Notes: generated by a model not told the origin, from the letters alone. Shown: positions 36,001-48,090, counted from the first letter of the stretch. The stretch is 64,000 nt of DNA from Albula goreensis (GCA_022829145.1 CM040743.1:27703646-27767645), one strand, 5' to 3'. Numbers and translations are program-made.

Positions 36001-36172
36001 TGATGTGGACTCAAGTCATATGTCTTGGACTCAACTCGGGTCACAAATTTGCTGACTTGCGACTCAACTTGACATACTGAAAGAGGACTTGCAACTCGAC
36101 TTTAACTTTAACTTCAGTGACATGAGACTTCACTTAGACTTCACTTGACTTGGAGAGACTTGAGAGCCTACC
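36001..36172. repeat. Dispersed 'gactcaactc' repeat
   Basis: The words gactc, gacttg and gacttca recur many times ('ggactcaagtcatatgtctt', 'cgactcaacttgac'). This low-complexity pattern is the one produced by a common fish dispersed repeat. Confidence 0.55.
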
Positions 36173-36237
36173 ATCTCAGCAACATTTCAGTTGGCTACAG
36201 CTCCTGTAGTGTCTAGCTCTGGGGATGTACCAAAATA

Positions 36238-36512
36238 TGAATACATTAGTCGGAAAGGCACAGATAATGTGATGGAAACAAATATTTTGTCTACCCGAAT
36301 TAGCTTGTTATTTGGAAAAAAAAAGCCATAATTGACATGTCTGTGCATCAGCCAGTTAAGTTTGTTCAAATGGTTTCACATCATTGTGGATGTCCACAAG
36401 AGAAAAATGTGTGCATTGTGCCCATTCTGTTTGTAACATAGGACTTTGATTTCACCAACTAGTTGTTTCATTTATTACATCATTACTGAAAAGTGATTTC
36501 TATATTCTGTAG
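36238..36512 (+). repeat. Dispersed repeat, copy 2 (copy 1 at 28525-28780)
   Basis: Same orientation and order as the first copy, including 'aaaggcacagataatg', 'attgacatgtctgt' and 'ggactttgatttcac'. The divergence suggests two old insertions of one element. Confidence 0.6.
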
Positions 36513-37555
36513 TTGCTATACCACTGAGTCAGCGCAAAGCAGGCAGCGGGGTGATAGCTGACTGTTCCTGGCTAGCACTCAGGGAAACTCTCGCATTGAG
36601 GAGGAGGAGGCGTCATGTGAGGGAGCTAGCAAGACAAAAGTCTGGAGTGGCAGCTGGACTTCTTTAAAACATCAAAGAAGCTTAAAATCTGTAGCTTTTA
36701 GCTGTATGTGTTAATTTCCTCCATTTAAAAAAAACCCAGTCGAAAATATTTCAGTCAATATACAGTTTTAGTTGTCAGTGTCCCTCAGCTAGTTTGGAGG
36801 TGGGGGGAGGTTCAGATGGTTTGCAGTATATCCAAACTTAGTTCAGTATTGGAAAAAATTAAAAATAAAATAAAAAATGGAAAAAGTTCATGTGTTACTG
36901 TTATGTAATTACTGTTGTAAATTACTAATTCACGTTTCCCTTGCAAAGTGCAGTAATGTGAACACATGAAGAAACATGAACGCAGAATCATTGGACTTTA
37001 AGATTATTCCCTTCAACTGAAGGATATTTTTCTATATATCTTTTCTGTAAATAGTTTCTATTTCTAATGCAAAACAGAATCTTTCAATTTATAAAACATT
37101 TTTCTCAGTTTCTGATTGTGCAATATCTCCCAGGGGTGGTGGTGAGCAGTGTGCAAACTATACCATGGCTTTTGAGAGAGCTCCCTTTTTTTGACCAGGG
37201 GGTGCTCATTTGCGGTACATGATGCCTCTGGCTCTGGTTGCTCTTCAGAGTGGACTGGCTTAGTTTTTTTGGTACATCAAAAATTTGTTGGACTAAGAAA
37301 GTTTTTTTTTTCTGATCTTGACGTTTATGATATTGCACCGCCATGCTCATGGTGATGGCAAGAATAGCATGTATGCCATTATCTTTATTATGGTGAATTT
37401 GTGATGAATCACCCTCATGCATGAATCATTCTTCAATAATAGCCTAATTTTACACATGATCTATGATGATGAAGACACAATAAAACAGAAATGCATGGCA
37501 AAAATAGTATAATTTCAAAAGACAGTTCATAAAACTTAGTTAAAAATAAGAAAAG
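36513..37555. other. Unassigned DNA
   Basis: A 105-codon minus-strand frame (37422-37105) has no family I recognise. It is Lys/Gln/Ser-rich and could be chance or repeat-derived. No splice signals support it. Confidence 0.25.
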
Positions 37556-37557
37556 AG

Positions 37558-37830
37558 GGCCTCTGAGTGGCTTGTAGGATAAATTGCTGCCTACAGGCCC
37601 TGAGGTCGGGGGCTCAATTCCCAGCTTTGCCATTCGCTGTGACATTGGCGGGGCAACAATTAGCCAGCCTCACCAGGGTTTGATACAGGGTAAGCTGGCC
37701 TAACTCTCTCTGTTGGCCTCATCACAATAGCACCTTGTCATGCTTGGGCAGCTCTGGCAGCACAAACCGACTTTACACTGACTACATCTTCCTCCGACAT
37801 CATAGGCAGTGTTTCGGTTGGTGGTGCAGC
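37558..37830 (+). mobile_element. Probable tRNA-derived SINE
   Basis: 'gcctctgagtggcttgtagg' followed after about 35 bases by 'ggtcgggggctcaattccca' resembles an A box and B box. A GC-rich body follows and ends near 'cctccgacatcataggcag'. No ORF. The family is not identified. Confidence 0.45.
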
Positions 37831-38310
37831 CACAACATGAAAAGAAGCAAGAGCGTTGTCACATGAATAAGAGGAGTCACATGCTCGACTTCTCCTCCCA
37901 CAGCTGTCAGGGCAGGTGCTGCAGTGAGGTCAACCGGTTCAGTTGAACATGTGTGTATGGTCAGTGAAGCAGGCTGCAACTGATCACCATATGTTTAGTT
38001 TGCTAGCTAACTAGCAGGTTTGTTAGCTAATATAGAAGGGGGATAGGAGACCGTGTGTGTGTGTAAGGGACCATGCATTTTTGCATAGTGTATTTAGATG
38101 GGATTAGTAGTGAGAAAAGCAAATGAAAAAATGCCAGGCAGTTACACGCCCAGTTAAGAATTTAAGCTTTAGCTTCAGCTTGTAATAGATGATTTTGTCA
38201 GACTAAACCTTAAAGTGTTGGTTGGTGATGCATGCGTGTTCTTGTTTTGTTGGCTGTAGCATTCTTCTTGTGATTATACACTCATGGTTCTTGTTTTATT
38301 TTAATGTAAT

Positions 38311-38440
38311 AGATTTATCATGGGATAACAGAGACCTCTGGCTCTGAGCAAGACAGTGAACCAGAGCTACCAGGAGATATCAAACCCTCCCAACTGCATC
38401 AAGCACCAGATATGCTGTTCCAAAAGGACCCAATGGTTGG
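38311..38440 (+). CDS. Possible coding exon, acidic; may belong to the unidentified gene
   Basis: After an AG at 38310 the frame reads IYHGITETSGSEQDSEPELP then GDIKPSQLHQAPDMLFQKDP. The composition is exon-like and the frame stays open for about 55 codons to a stop after 38480. No strong GT donor is visible near 38440, which weakens the call. It lies on the same strand, 2 kb before other candidate exons. Confidence 0.3.
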
Positions 38441-38614
38441 CCTATACTTTAAAACTACACATTTTAGTAGCAGCTGTTAGTATCTAATCTTGAGGATCCC
38501 TTAAATACACAATTCCATAGAGATATGGCACATAATTGAATGTATATTCCAGACATGGGAACTCAGCATGGTACTAGGAAAAGGGCTTTCAACAGCTCCT
38601 GGTATACAAAAAAT

Positions 38615-39200
38615 TTGTTACGACCCATATAGGACCCAAACACAAATGATAAGGGAACAGAGCTTTTATTGGGCAAAATCCAAAAACTGTGGTTAAAAAC
38701 AGGCAAAAGTAAAAACCAGGAAGGCTCAGCAAAGGTACGAAATCACAGTCCAAAGGGGAGGTCAAAATACAGACAACTGCTAGGCAACAGGCAGACACTG
38801 CAAAAAAAAAAAAAGTGCAAAATCAAGAGGCAGGAATCAAAAACCAGAAAACAGACCAGGTAGATAATCAGGCAGACAGACACTGATGTTCATGGCGTAC
38901 AAAGCACATTGACAGGGAAAATAAAGAAAATGAACACACACAAAAACAGTGGGAAAAAAAATACAAGTTAAACATTGCAACAACAGTTTTTTTTCCCCCA
39001 TCAAAGAGAAAGGGGGAAAGAACATGGGGGAAAAAGCAAAAAACTAAGGGAAAGAAAAATATACAAGTGGACCAGGAACCTTGTGCAATCTGCCAGCATA
39101 TGGGGACAGAGGAGTGGCTTTCATGTGCAGTCTGTGTCCAGTGGTTCCATGAAAGCTGTGCAGAGGATAATGGGGTTATAGACAATGATGGCTCCCTGAC
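38615..39200 (-). repeat. Unclassified dispersed repeat, A-rich on the plus strand
   Basis: The text is made of recurring phrases such as 'aaaaaccaggaaggctcagc' and 'ggcaggaatcaaaaaccag'. This is a style I associate with long terminal or tail regions of fish retroelements. It produces open frames on the minus strand (for example 39206-38868) that are Phe/Cys-rich and not protein-like. I could not find its ends. Confidence 0.35.
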
Positions 39201-40300
39201 ATGCAAGGACTACTTGTTTCCAGAAATTTAATGAGCTAATTTCTGCAGTTTGTTGTTTTTATGCCTATGCATTGAAAATGAAATGAATGGAAATGAAATA
39301 TGCCTGTTACATTTGTATTTTTTCCGTTTAGTGAAATAGAAAACATTTTAACAGTTTATCATTTTAACTTTAACTGCAGTTCTCAGCAGGTTCCTGAATG
39401 TATAGCTGTGCATTTAATTCTGCTTTCTCTGCTTCACAGACGTGAAAAAATAGGCTACTTAATATCTTTCTAATAAATACATCAAAATATTATAGTCTAT
39501 CGTTTGTTTGATGTTGGTTGATTCTCCATGTAACATCCACACCTATAAGCCTAGGTTTTGCAACAGCAATAACATTATAAGAAGTACAATTACTGAATAT
39601 GGGATTGCACATTTAGCCTTGAGTGTTACTAACCTGACAAATTTTTATTACATGAATTAAGGCATTTTAACACAGACTTTTCAGTGTCCCACATTTCAGA
39701 TATAACTGTCCCACATTCAGAAATGCAGATTGTCTGAGACAACTTGGCATTAAGAGTACTGATATGTCTACCATTTCGTTTATGAATGTGATATCTGCAT
39801 TTTATATTTTTGTTTGATTAGGACACATCCTGGGGGTTTTAGAGTGGTACTTGGTGTGGATTTAATGAATTGGCTTCATATTGCAATATATTCCAGAAGT
39901 CTGAAATGCAAAAAATGTCCCACATTAGGCTAATTCACCCTATAACAAGATCTTGTTGATGAAGCAGATATATGTTTATACCTGTCATATTTATTAAAGT
40001 TCACAATGTACATTTGAATAGTGTATTCCAACATGGTTTGTCTTGGCAATAACCAATTAATTTGTCCAAACAAATGTAAATCAAATGTGCAGGTGATGCA
40101 AAATTCCGAACTAAAACTGAGAGAAGAGGCCATTCAAGATGCACATGGGAGGGGAGGGGAGAACGCCTGATCAACTAGACTATACATTTGTATAATTTTA
40201 CTTATATACTGCTTTTTTAAATATGCAAAGAGGCTTGCTGAAAAAGGTCCTACAGCCTCTTTTGCTCTGCAAAAAAAAAAAAAATTACATTTTCCTCCTA
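39201..40300. other. Unassigned AT-rich DNA
   Basis: No recognised coding or repeat apart from a short poly(A) run near 40270. It is probably intron of the unidentified gene. Confidence 0.3.
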
Positions 40301-40883
40301 GGTACATGCGGGACCTCTACCTGTCCTTCCTGAGTAACCAAAAGTGATGATACAGACAGACCAAATTGTATGTACACATGCATATTTTGACATAATGCCA
40401 AACAGAATTTTTCACAAACATTTTCAGTCTGATTCATTTAATAGTAAGTATATAGGAGTTCTATAGGCCTACAGAGGATAACAGGAGAAGACATGGACAG
40501 ACGTAATAAAAATAAACCTCACAACTTGCAACTTTGATTAATCCTAAATGGACAATGTTTTTTTATAAAGATTGAAAAAACAAATGAAGTCACATTAGAA
40601 ATCCACTTAAATAGCATGGTTATTTCTTTAGATGATCTGTGTCCTAAAAAGTGTAAAACAAAACTACCTGGACGTAATTTTGTTGCACAGTGCCACCTTT
40701 TGAAATAAGTGAGTGTAACAACCCAAAACAAATCAATGTAATCTGACATGAGGAAGCTAAAACAGCTTTGAAATAGTATTTAGACAATACAAATACTGTT
40801 TGTATCTTTGTTGTGCAAAGATAGTTCTAGTTTTTGTCAGTCAAAAATGCATTAGGCACCAGAAGAACCAGAGCGGGCCTTAG

Positions 40884-41024
40884 TCTCATTTCTCACCTTT
40901 GGCCTTCCTGATATGGTTGCACCTCATAAGGGCCAATAAAGCCCCCATCAGTGTAGCCCAAACAATCAGAGACGCTCAAGATACCTCACCTCAGCAGGGT
41001 GCCTGCTCTACAGGGGTAGAAAGG
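40884..41024 (+). CDS. Candidate exon of the unidentified gene
   Basis: Bounded by an AG (gggccttag) and a consensus gtaagt donor, it is 141 bases and phase 0 at both ends. It reads SHFSPLAFLIWLHLIRANKA then PISVAQTIRDAQDTS and so on. The Leu/Ile-rich helix-like start is in keeping with the helical exons at 45.7-49.3 kb. A second frame reading back from 40855 (APEEPERALVSFLTFGLPDM) is also open and protein-like, so either the true acceptor or a one-base error is unresolved. Confidence 0.4.
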
Positions 41025-41449
41025 GTAAGTAGGGATGTGAAAACCATTGGTTTTTGGAAGGGGATGTTTTTTTGTCTTTTTTTCTTCTTGCAGTATATCT
41101 CAAATGGGCACACACATCAGCTCAGAAACATAACTGACAGTAGTTGTATGTATGCTCCTTGCAAATGTGGTGCTTACAACTGGTGGTAGATGATTGAGGT
41201 CTTGTTGACAGACCCTTGACAAAAGGTAATATCTGGCATGTTTGCATGCCACTGGCTTGCATGGCACTGATGTTTGATCAGGTCTCCGTTAGGCCTTGTG
41301 CATGAGCAATGCTGATGTGGTGGAGGAACGGAGGAGACATATTTGAATATTGGAACATACCCATCGATGTATCCTACCGCGGAAGTCTTTTCACATTTCT
41401 GGTTGACATCATTGTGGTCACGACCAGTCAAATTAAAAGACCATCCCAC

Positions 41450-44400
41450 CTGCCTGGCAGTTCTACTCGAGGGGAAATCCAAGCTTTGTGAGGCAATTGA
41501 CATCATCCACCAGGTGGGGGGAAAAAGCATCTGAATGATGCTCAATCCGGAGGCATTATTGTTCAGATTACCTCCAGATTCTATAGGGATGCTGTGTAGA
41601 GAGCGGCCAAGTACTCTACCTTTCTCCGTGACCAAGATCTGCTGTTTAAATGGTGTTGTGCTCCATGGCCAATACTTATTTGTGCGATAAACAAAAAAGG
41701 AAAGATCAATTTTGGTTAATTTTAGCTAACACTTTCTGCTTAAATGCACTACTGAATGGAGCTAAAAGTTTTCTGTTCTTTATTTTCTTTTTTCACAAAG
41801 CCACATTTTTATTTCAATTTAGTGGATAGTCACTCTTTAGAGAAAGGAGGGGAGAAAAACAGATATATATAAATATATATATATCCTTTTCACTCAGCTG
41901 TAGGTTCTTGATGCCGTTGTTCAAACCTTACATCAAAACTTACTTACTACCACTCACTTACATTGTTCATTGTTTTATGTTTTATGTCTTTTCTGTTGTT
42001 TCTCTGAATGCCAGAGGTTAAGGCAAAATGTTAAGTGTACAGCTTTATTTTATTTACTAAACAGCTCAGAACAGAGTTTATTTATTCCCAAGAGTCACAT
42101 TCTGTTAAAGAGGACATATCATTTTGGAGGGCTCAATGGGTAATGACCTATGGCTATCCCATGGGTCGGCACATTCTGCAGGTGTAGCATGTTTAAAAAA
42201 AATTTTAGAGGAGTCATTTTACTCTCTGATTTTGATACATCAGGCCACTACTTCTGACTGACTATCTCAGGCCACTATTATCTCGAGCATTGTGAATATA
42301 GATTGTCTTTGATCATGTTATTGACAGATGGCTGCCTGGACAACCCAACTCTTTGAAAATTTCTCTTTTAAAAGTTAAAATTTTTTCTTTAATAATTTTT
42401 CTTTTTTCTTTAATATTTGGAATATTTGGAAGATAGATATTTGGAGGACAAAATATACCACTGAAAAGTAATTTACTTGGAGTAACAAAGATCATACCAG
42501 ACAATCCTGAAAGGCCTTTGGTTGATTTCCAAATCCGTTAATACAGACAACATTTCAGTAGACATTCTCCCAACTCCCCTAACTGATCACAAAACCATTC
42601 TTATTAATATTAATCTGCTCCAGAATCAAGGTATAGGTCCTCCTGCTGGAAATGAAATAGCTCTTGCTGAAACATGAGGCGGTCAAATCAGAAATGAATT
42701 AACTAATTATCTATTTTAGGGAGAAGGCTAGTATTTGAAAAGTCTTTGTGATAATTGGGAGCTATTAAAATTTGAAACTGGCAAACATCTGAGGTAATAT
42801 GGTGGTTTTCTTGTAGAAGGGCCCAAGAGGAAAACATTGTTTCAGAAATCACTCTTCTTTCACAGAAGTCCCCAAACTCTCTCTGCAGATGAAAACTTTA
42901 AATTGGCTGAGTTGCAATACAAATTAATGAATTCTATAAATTAAAAGCTGATGGAGCCTTTGTCAGATCGAGGCTAAAATGGTTGGAAAATGGAGAACAG
43001 AACTCTTTAGCTTTGAAAAGACATCACTCCAAGGTTAACTCAGTTGAACAATGAAATATTAATGGTTCTGCAACAAATGATCCCAAGGCTATTGCAAACT
43101 ACTGCCATACATTTTATTCAAAATTGTACAGCTCCAATTTGTGAGTCCTTGGCTACAGCATTCTTTGACACCCTCCACAATGTGAATCGAATTAATGACA
43201 TTAAGAAATGTGATGCTTCTATTTCTATTGAGGATATTTTAAATTCCATCACCAATCTTAAAAATAAGTCCCCAGGTAACAATGGGATAACCTCAGAATT
43301 CTTCAAATATTTTCCTGATCAACTTGCCCCATTTTTGTTAGAAGTCTTTAATGAAAGTTAATAAAAAATCATCTTCTTCCATGATTCAAGGTCTAATAAC
43401 CTTGATACCCAAGCCCAAAAAATACACTTCTCCTGGATAATTGGTGGCCACTCAGCCTTCTCAATACAGATACAATTGTTGCTAATATCTTTGCAAAAAG
43501 AATCAAAACTGTGCTAGAATCACTAATTGACAAAACTCAATCAGGCTTTCTACCATAGGCACATTTCTAATAACATTCATCTTGTGCTCAATATACTGGA
43601 TTACTCATCTTGTTTCTGAAAATAGTTTTATCCTCCTGTTAGACTTCTATCAGGCTTTTGATTCCCTAGAACATAACTTTATTTTCAGCTGTCTTGAGAA
43701 ATTTGGGTTTGGGCAATATTTCTGTGAGGTCATCAAAACTTTGTATATGAATGGTAACAGCTTGGTTAAACTTAAAACTGGTACCTCACAGAGATTTTGC
43801 CTACAATGTGGTGTTAGGCATGGTTGTCCTATTGCCCCCAATCTCTTTCTCCTTTCTACACAACATCTCTCTATTTATATCAAATCAAATATTTTAGGGA
43901 TCTCTATATAAAAGAGAAGTCATCATTAGTCAACTTGCTGATGACACCACCCTTTTCTAAGGGATGCCTCTCAGATCCCACTGGCTATGAATATCATTAA
44001 CCATTTTTCCAAAGCTTCTGGTTTACATCTAAATATCAATAAATGGGAGCAATTGATGATTGCAGGGAATCTTCTATTGGTGGTATCTCAGTCAAAGAGC
44101 AGGTTACATATCTTGGAATTATTATATGCAAAGATCAAAATCTTATGAGCTCTGTGAACTTCAGTCCGGTAATTAATAAGAAAAAGAAGAGATTGGATCA
44201 GTGGCTGCAAAGAGATCTGTCCTTAAGGGGGAGAGTACTGCTGTCTAAAGTGGAGGGAATATCTAGGCTTGAAATTTCTCATGGCCTGTAATTACAATAT
44301 TAATAAGACTGCTGCAAAAATATATGCCCTTCACAAACAAGTCTTGCTGGCTTGGCAGTTGATCTACAAGAATAACTTCTTACCTCATAAGTATGTTATC

Positions 44401-45333
44401 TGGAATAAGACACATTTTGTATAAAAATAAATATTTTTTTTGAAAAACTTTGATAACAATATCCTCTTAGTTAGCCAGCTAATTAACCTCAAGGTCTCTT
44501 AACTATCATGAATTTTTGTCTCTGTACAAATTTCAAATAACCCCGAAGGAATTTGCAATGGTACTTGGTGCCATTCCTACAGGTGTTAACTGTAACTTTA
44601 TTAAAAATGTATACCTTGTCATCTCAATTACCTACACTTGATTGAATCAATAGTGGGGAAGATTTGTCTTACTTTGTCTTCTAGAACAACAACAAAGGTG
44701 TACATTCCTTATTTCAAGCAGATATCATCTAAAGAAAGGATATCATCTGGAAGAAAGTATGGTTGCTTCCTCATAAGTTCTTAATTGCAAATAAGGTTAG
44801 ACAAGTCTCCTTTAGTATTATTCTACCCTGCCAATCACTATATGAAGAAATTCAAGAAGGATATTAATCCTCTTTGCTCATTCTGTAATGCTAACTCAAA
44901 CTGTGTTTCACCTGTTTTGGCATTGCCCCTACTCCAAAAAAACTGTGGCAAGACATTTCTAATTTTTGATTGATAAATGTATTCCAATTTTTCTCTACGT
45001 TGGGGAGATGTACTGGCTTCGATTTTTTTTTTTACTTAAATGTAAAAGGGAAAAAGAAAAGTTCTTTATAATTAACCTCATTATCCTATTAGCTAAATTT
45101 CATATCAATAGGTATAAATAGGGAAACCCGCTTTTTTGGTTTTTATAAAGTAATGAGCTGTACATCTCTATGATTCAGTCCTCAAATAATAAAAAAGCTG
45201 TCAAAATTATAAACATACAATATGTAATCATTTTACATTAGTATGATTTATGTTATGTACAATCTGTATATTAATGCATTACTGCCTGTACCCCTTGCTC
45301 TGTTCTGTCTATACTCTATCATTTAATTAAAAA
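41450..45333 (+). mobile_element. 5'-truncated L1-type LINE with target-site duplication
   Basis: The 15-bp sequence AAAAGACCATCCCAC lies directly before (41435-41449) and directly after (45334-45348) the element, the latter at the end of its A-rich tail. The target reads AATT/AAAAGACC, so the nicked strand is TTTT/AATT, the preferred L1 endonuclease site. Inside are an ORF1 C-terminal piece near 41550 (ITSRFYRDAV...STFLRDQDLL), an endonuclease start near 42005 (SLNARGLRQNVKCTALFYLL), and RT and post-RT parts to about 44970. It belongs to the same family as the copy at 2.7-6.7 kb. It interrupts the candidate gene region, presumably in an intron. Confidence 0.8.
41985..44975 (+). pseudogene. 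L1-type ORF2 (endonuclease-reverse transcriptase) remnant
   Basis: In order: the endonuclease N-terminus (LNARGLRQNVK; IPKSH; later LISKSVNTDNISVD and LTDHKTIL, where the catalytic 'SDH'-type His position falls); NLKNKSPGNNGITSEFFKYF at 43260; LDFYQAFDSLEHNFIFSCLE at 43640, with the first catalytic Asp box; GVRHGCPIAPNLFLL at 43810; SQLADDTTLF at 43930, the LADD catalytic pair; then VTYLGIIICK and QWLQRDLSLRGRVLLSKVEG of the thumb. Many stops and frame changes occur between these, so the copy is dead even though the catalytic motifs remain readable. A complete ORF2 would be about 1,200 codons. Confidence 0.8.
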
Positions 45334-45720
45334 AAAAGACCATCCCACAGAATATTTCACCATCGAAAGGTTCTAAAACATGACAAGGGATTCACCAACA
45401 CTTAAGTATAAGTGCCAGAGCTGGAGCTGTCACGGTCAAAAAGTTCCAGCTGGGCAAATTGTTCCAGGCTGGCCCGACAATCGAGTTCTGAACAGCTGAC
45501 ATAGCGTCCGTTGCTTCTCAGGTCTGTCCCAAAATCATTGTATTCGGTCTAGGCTATGTAAAGTGTTACATTTTAATGCTCGATCTTAACATTGCTGTTT
45601 AAAATTAATTGGGTATAACTGGTACTCCCAGGTTCCCCATTCGGCTGCTACCAGTGGGTAAATTACATGTAAAATCCACACAGACGAGTGGATTTCAACA
45701 CCCATTATCTCATTTTTCAG

Positions 45721-45791
45721 AAACAGTTTCTCTTGTTACAAACCAATATCATCCAACTCTCCTGCAACATCATGCTGAGGAAAAATGACCT
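45721..45791 (+). CDS. Unidentified gene, exon a
   Basis: The acceptor is ctcatttttcag and the donor gtgaga. It reads KQFLLLQTNIIQLSCNIMLR then KND, plus two bases that form a Leu codon with the next exon. Helical, Leu/Ile-rich. The phase match with exon b supports it. Confidence 0.6.
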
Positions 45792-45836
45792 GTGAGAAAA
45801 AATTACTTGCACCCAAACTACACCTTCATTTCATAG

Positions 45837-45925
45837 GAAAGCATTCCTGTCTGGTCAGAGGAGCACAACCTCAACGTCAAAAACCTCATTTCCTTTCCCT
45901 GATCTATGGACAGATGAAAGCCATG
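45837..45925 (+). CDS. Unidentified gene, exon b
   Basis: The acceptor is atttcatag. The first base completes the Leu, then KAFLSGQRSTTSTSKTSFPF then PDLWTDESHE follows. The donor is uncertain: CATGAG/gtcgga is the nearest GT that keeps phase with the following exon. The frame stays open to a TAA at 45966. Confidence 0.5.
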
Positions 45926-46076
45926 AGGTCGGAGCTCATCCAGTCAATCAGTTGTTAATGCAGTAAAATTAATGAGGGAAGGGAGGAATGTAGGTCAGTT
46001 ATGTAGTTTAAAAGCTGAACATCAGTAGTCATTAGGTGGTTTGTGCATTAGTGTCCTCATTCCTTTCCCACAGATG

Positions 46077-46126
46077 GCATGTCAAGATGCAGGTGGAGAT
46101 GAAGGTAATGATGAAGAACAGCAGGT
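46077..46126 (+). CDS. Unidentified gene, exon c (short)
   Basis: The acceptor is ttcccacag and the donor gtaaag (or an earlier gtaatg). In phase with exon b it reads ACQDAGGDEGNDEEQQ. It is small and acidic; boundaries are approximate. Confidence 0.4.
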
Positions 46127-46141
46127 AAAGGCTACAAACTC

Positions 46142-46789
46142 AGTCCGTCCGCACACGCCACACACACACCACACAAATCGCGGGACACGTCCCTCTCACC
46201 ACTGGGGCTACGCCCCCGCTTGCCTCCTGCCCAGTCCGGGGTATGCAGCTCCGCCGCCCATTGCCTTCTCCCTTCACTCGCACTGGACACTGCCAATTCC
46301 TCCATCACTTTGCTTGGTCGGTCCTAGGCGTGTAGTCCCTGCCTCAACACGCACCACACGCATATCTAAAAAGAAATCCTCCCGTGGGATTTCTCCCAGC
46401 AAATCCAAAAGAAAATAATGATACAAAAAGAACAAACCAAACCAAACCAACAACGAAAACGCCAGCAAAACTAGAAATCATAAATAACGAAAACACCAAC
46501 GAACGAAAGAAAACGAAACCAAAACGTTCAAATAAACAAAAATAACCCCGACTAAAATCCCACATGCAAAGCTGGTTTCCCTCTCGGATGTCCGACCCCA
46601 GACTTATCCCCCGCTTTTTTATCCTGATTCCCTGCGCCGAGAGAACGAGAGACAGCTGTGCCGGATTACCAATCAGGCGAAGCAACCGAGACAACTACGA
46701 CTACAAATATCCACATACTACACGCGTGCCCCCAATCACCAATAAAGAAAACTCCCCAAGAGGGCGGCTTGCCAGGCTCATCTCATGAC
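46142..46789. mobile_element. GC-skewed insertion with 8-bp target duplication
   Basis: ACAAACTC flanks it on both sides (46134-46141 and 46790-46797). The 648-bp interior is C/A-rich on the plus strand and much richer in CpG than its surroundings, and the minus strand shows a TATA-like GGATAAAAAAGCGG near 46615. No transposase is present. The minus strand begins GTCATGAG. It could be a solo LTR-like or a non-autonomous DNA element; the 8-bp duplication favours a hAT-type origin. It lies a few bases after exon c. Confidence 0.55.
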
Positions 46790-47164
46790 ACAAACTCCTG
46801 CAGCATGGCATAATACTCCTCCTGCAATGAGAAGATATCAAACGTACACAGGAGTGTCAGGGGTCACAGTATTTAACAAAGAAGGTCACCCTAGAATATG
46901 TACCATTGTACAAAGCAGCTTTGAAACACTGCAGTAAGTTTTCAATTTGACAACCAGAAAAATCCATATATACATCTACAAAGTAAATCAACAATGTAAA
47001 ATGTAATCTACAACTAATATGTACCGCTTCGCAGTGACTCTGTCACAGTCAGAAAATGAAAGTATCAACAGTGAATCAGGGTTGACTCTGACACTGTGCA
47101 TGTATGTGTATTGTAGTGTGTCTGGAGAAGAGCATCAGCTAAATGGAAAATTGTAAAACATAGA

Positions 47165-47235
47165 TGTGGGTGAGTATGATTGTTTGTGTGAGTTAAAAGA
47201 CTGTGTGTGGGAGTGCATAAGTGAGAGAGAGAGAG

Positions 47236-47266
<31 letters not shown>

Positions 47267-47270
47267 TCTG
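47165..47270 (+). repeat. (GA)n(GT)n simple repeat
   Basis: About seven GA units run into about a dozen GT units at 47225-47266. A SINE-tail-like phrase ('gaagagcatcagctaaatgg') lies just upstream at 47128. Open frames on both strands here are composition artefacts. Confidence 0.8.
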
Positions 47271-47345
47271 CCCAGCCCACAGAGGGGTGATTTGGCATTG
47301 TGCCTTCTCCTTTCCTTTACCCTTCCCCATCCCAAGCCAGTGCAG

Positions 47346-47407
47346 ACAGCGAATTGTGAGGAACATCAGCAAGCGGCCGCAGCGGTCCCCAGGCACTGGA
47401 GGAGAGG
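47346..47407 (+). CDS. Unidentified gene, candidate exon d
   Basis: The acceptor is ccagtgcag and the donor gtatat. In the phase that fits exon e it reads QRIVRNISKRPQRSPGTGGE. Basic and short. The link is supported only by splice phase. Confidence 0.4.
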
Positions 47408-47644
47408 GTATATGTGTGTTGTTCCCCCCCACCGAGTTGGCTGAGAGGGGGCTGGCCTGTGCCGTGTGGGTAGGCTCACGAGAGAGTCTGAATCTGACAC
47501 TGTGTGGATTGAGAGTGGGGCACAGGAAATTATTGGCAGGTTGGCTTGTGGTGCTGGTGAGGGGAAGTCTCTCTCCCACACGGCACTGGGCTGGCCGGTA
47601 GTGGGGCTGACAGTGGGAGGGGGGAAGTTGGAAAGGGAGCTTCC

Positions 47645-47672
47645 AAAGGAGGGAGGGAGGGAGGGAGGGAGG
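47645..47672. repeat. (GGGA)n simple repeat
   Basis: A run of GGGA units, followed 50 bases later by a long poly(A) tract (47729-47746). Confidence 0.85.
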
Positions 47673-47800
47673 GAGGTCAAAGCGGGTGGCTGCCCGAGCA
47701 TGAGTGTTTTTTTTTTAACTGTATAAACAAAAAAAAAAAAAAAAAAGTCTCTGCTAACCTGATTCCCTGTGTTTTGGTTGTTTGTGTGGGTGGGTCCCAG

Positions 47801-47946
47801 TACCTGTGTTGGGAGGGTCATCAGGGGGCGCAAGCATGACTCGTGACATTTGCTGGAGAGGGCATCCCCCTGCTGGCATCTGCTGTCCCTGTGAAATGTT
47901 CTACTCCTTCCTCTACAAGCTGCTGCCCCTCATTATGAGAAAGGCT
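47801..47946 (+). CDS. Unidentified gene, exon e
   Basis: The acceptor is gggtcccag and the donor gtgagt. It reads PVLGGSSGGASMTRDICWRG and ends EMFYSFLYKLLPLIMRKA, a clear amphipathic helix. Phase 0 at its 3' end joins exon f exactly. The first part is less convincing, so the exon may start later or contain an in-frame start at the Met (MTRD). Confidence 0.6.
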
Positions 47947-48090
47947 GTGAGTCTGTCTCCATTTCACCTTCACTCTTCATCTCTCAGGTGAACAAACCAG
48001 CTTCATAAGTGTTACCCTATCCCATTCTCTAAATACCAAACTTAACTTTTGTTCCTCTGCCTGATTTTTGTCCTCTCTCGCTACCCGTAG

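Noticed and set aside
41174..41635. A 153-codon minus-strand open frame
   Set aside because: It crosses the left boundary of the L1 insertion (41449/41450), so its two halves come from unrelated DNA; it is a chance frame.
47065..47335. Minus-strand frames rich in THTHTH
   Set aside because: Translation of a GT/GA microsatellite; not a protein.
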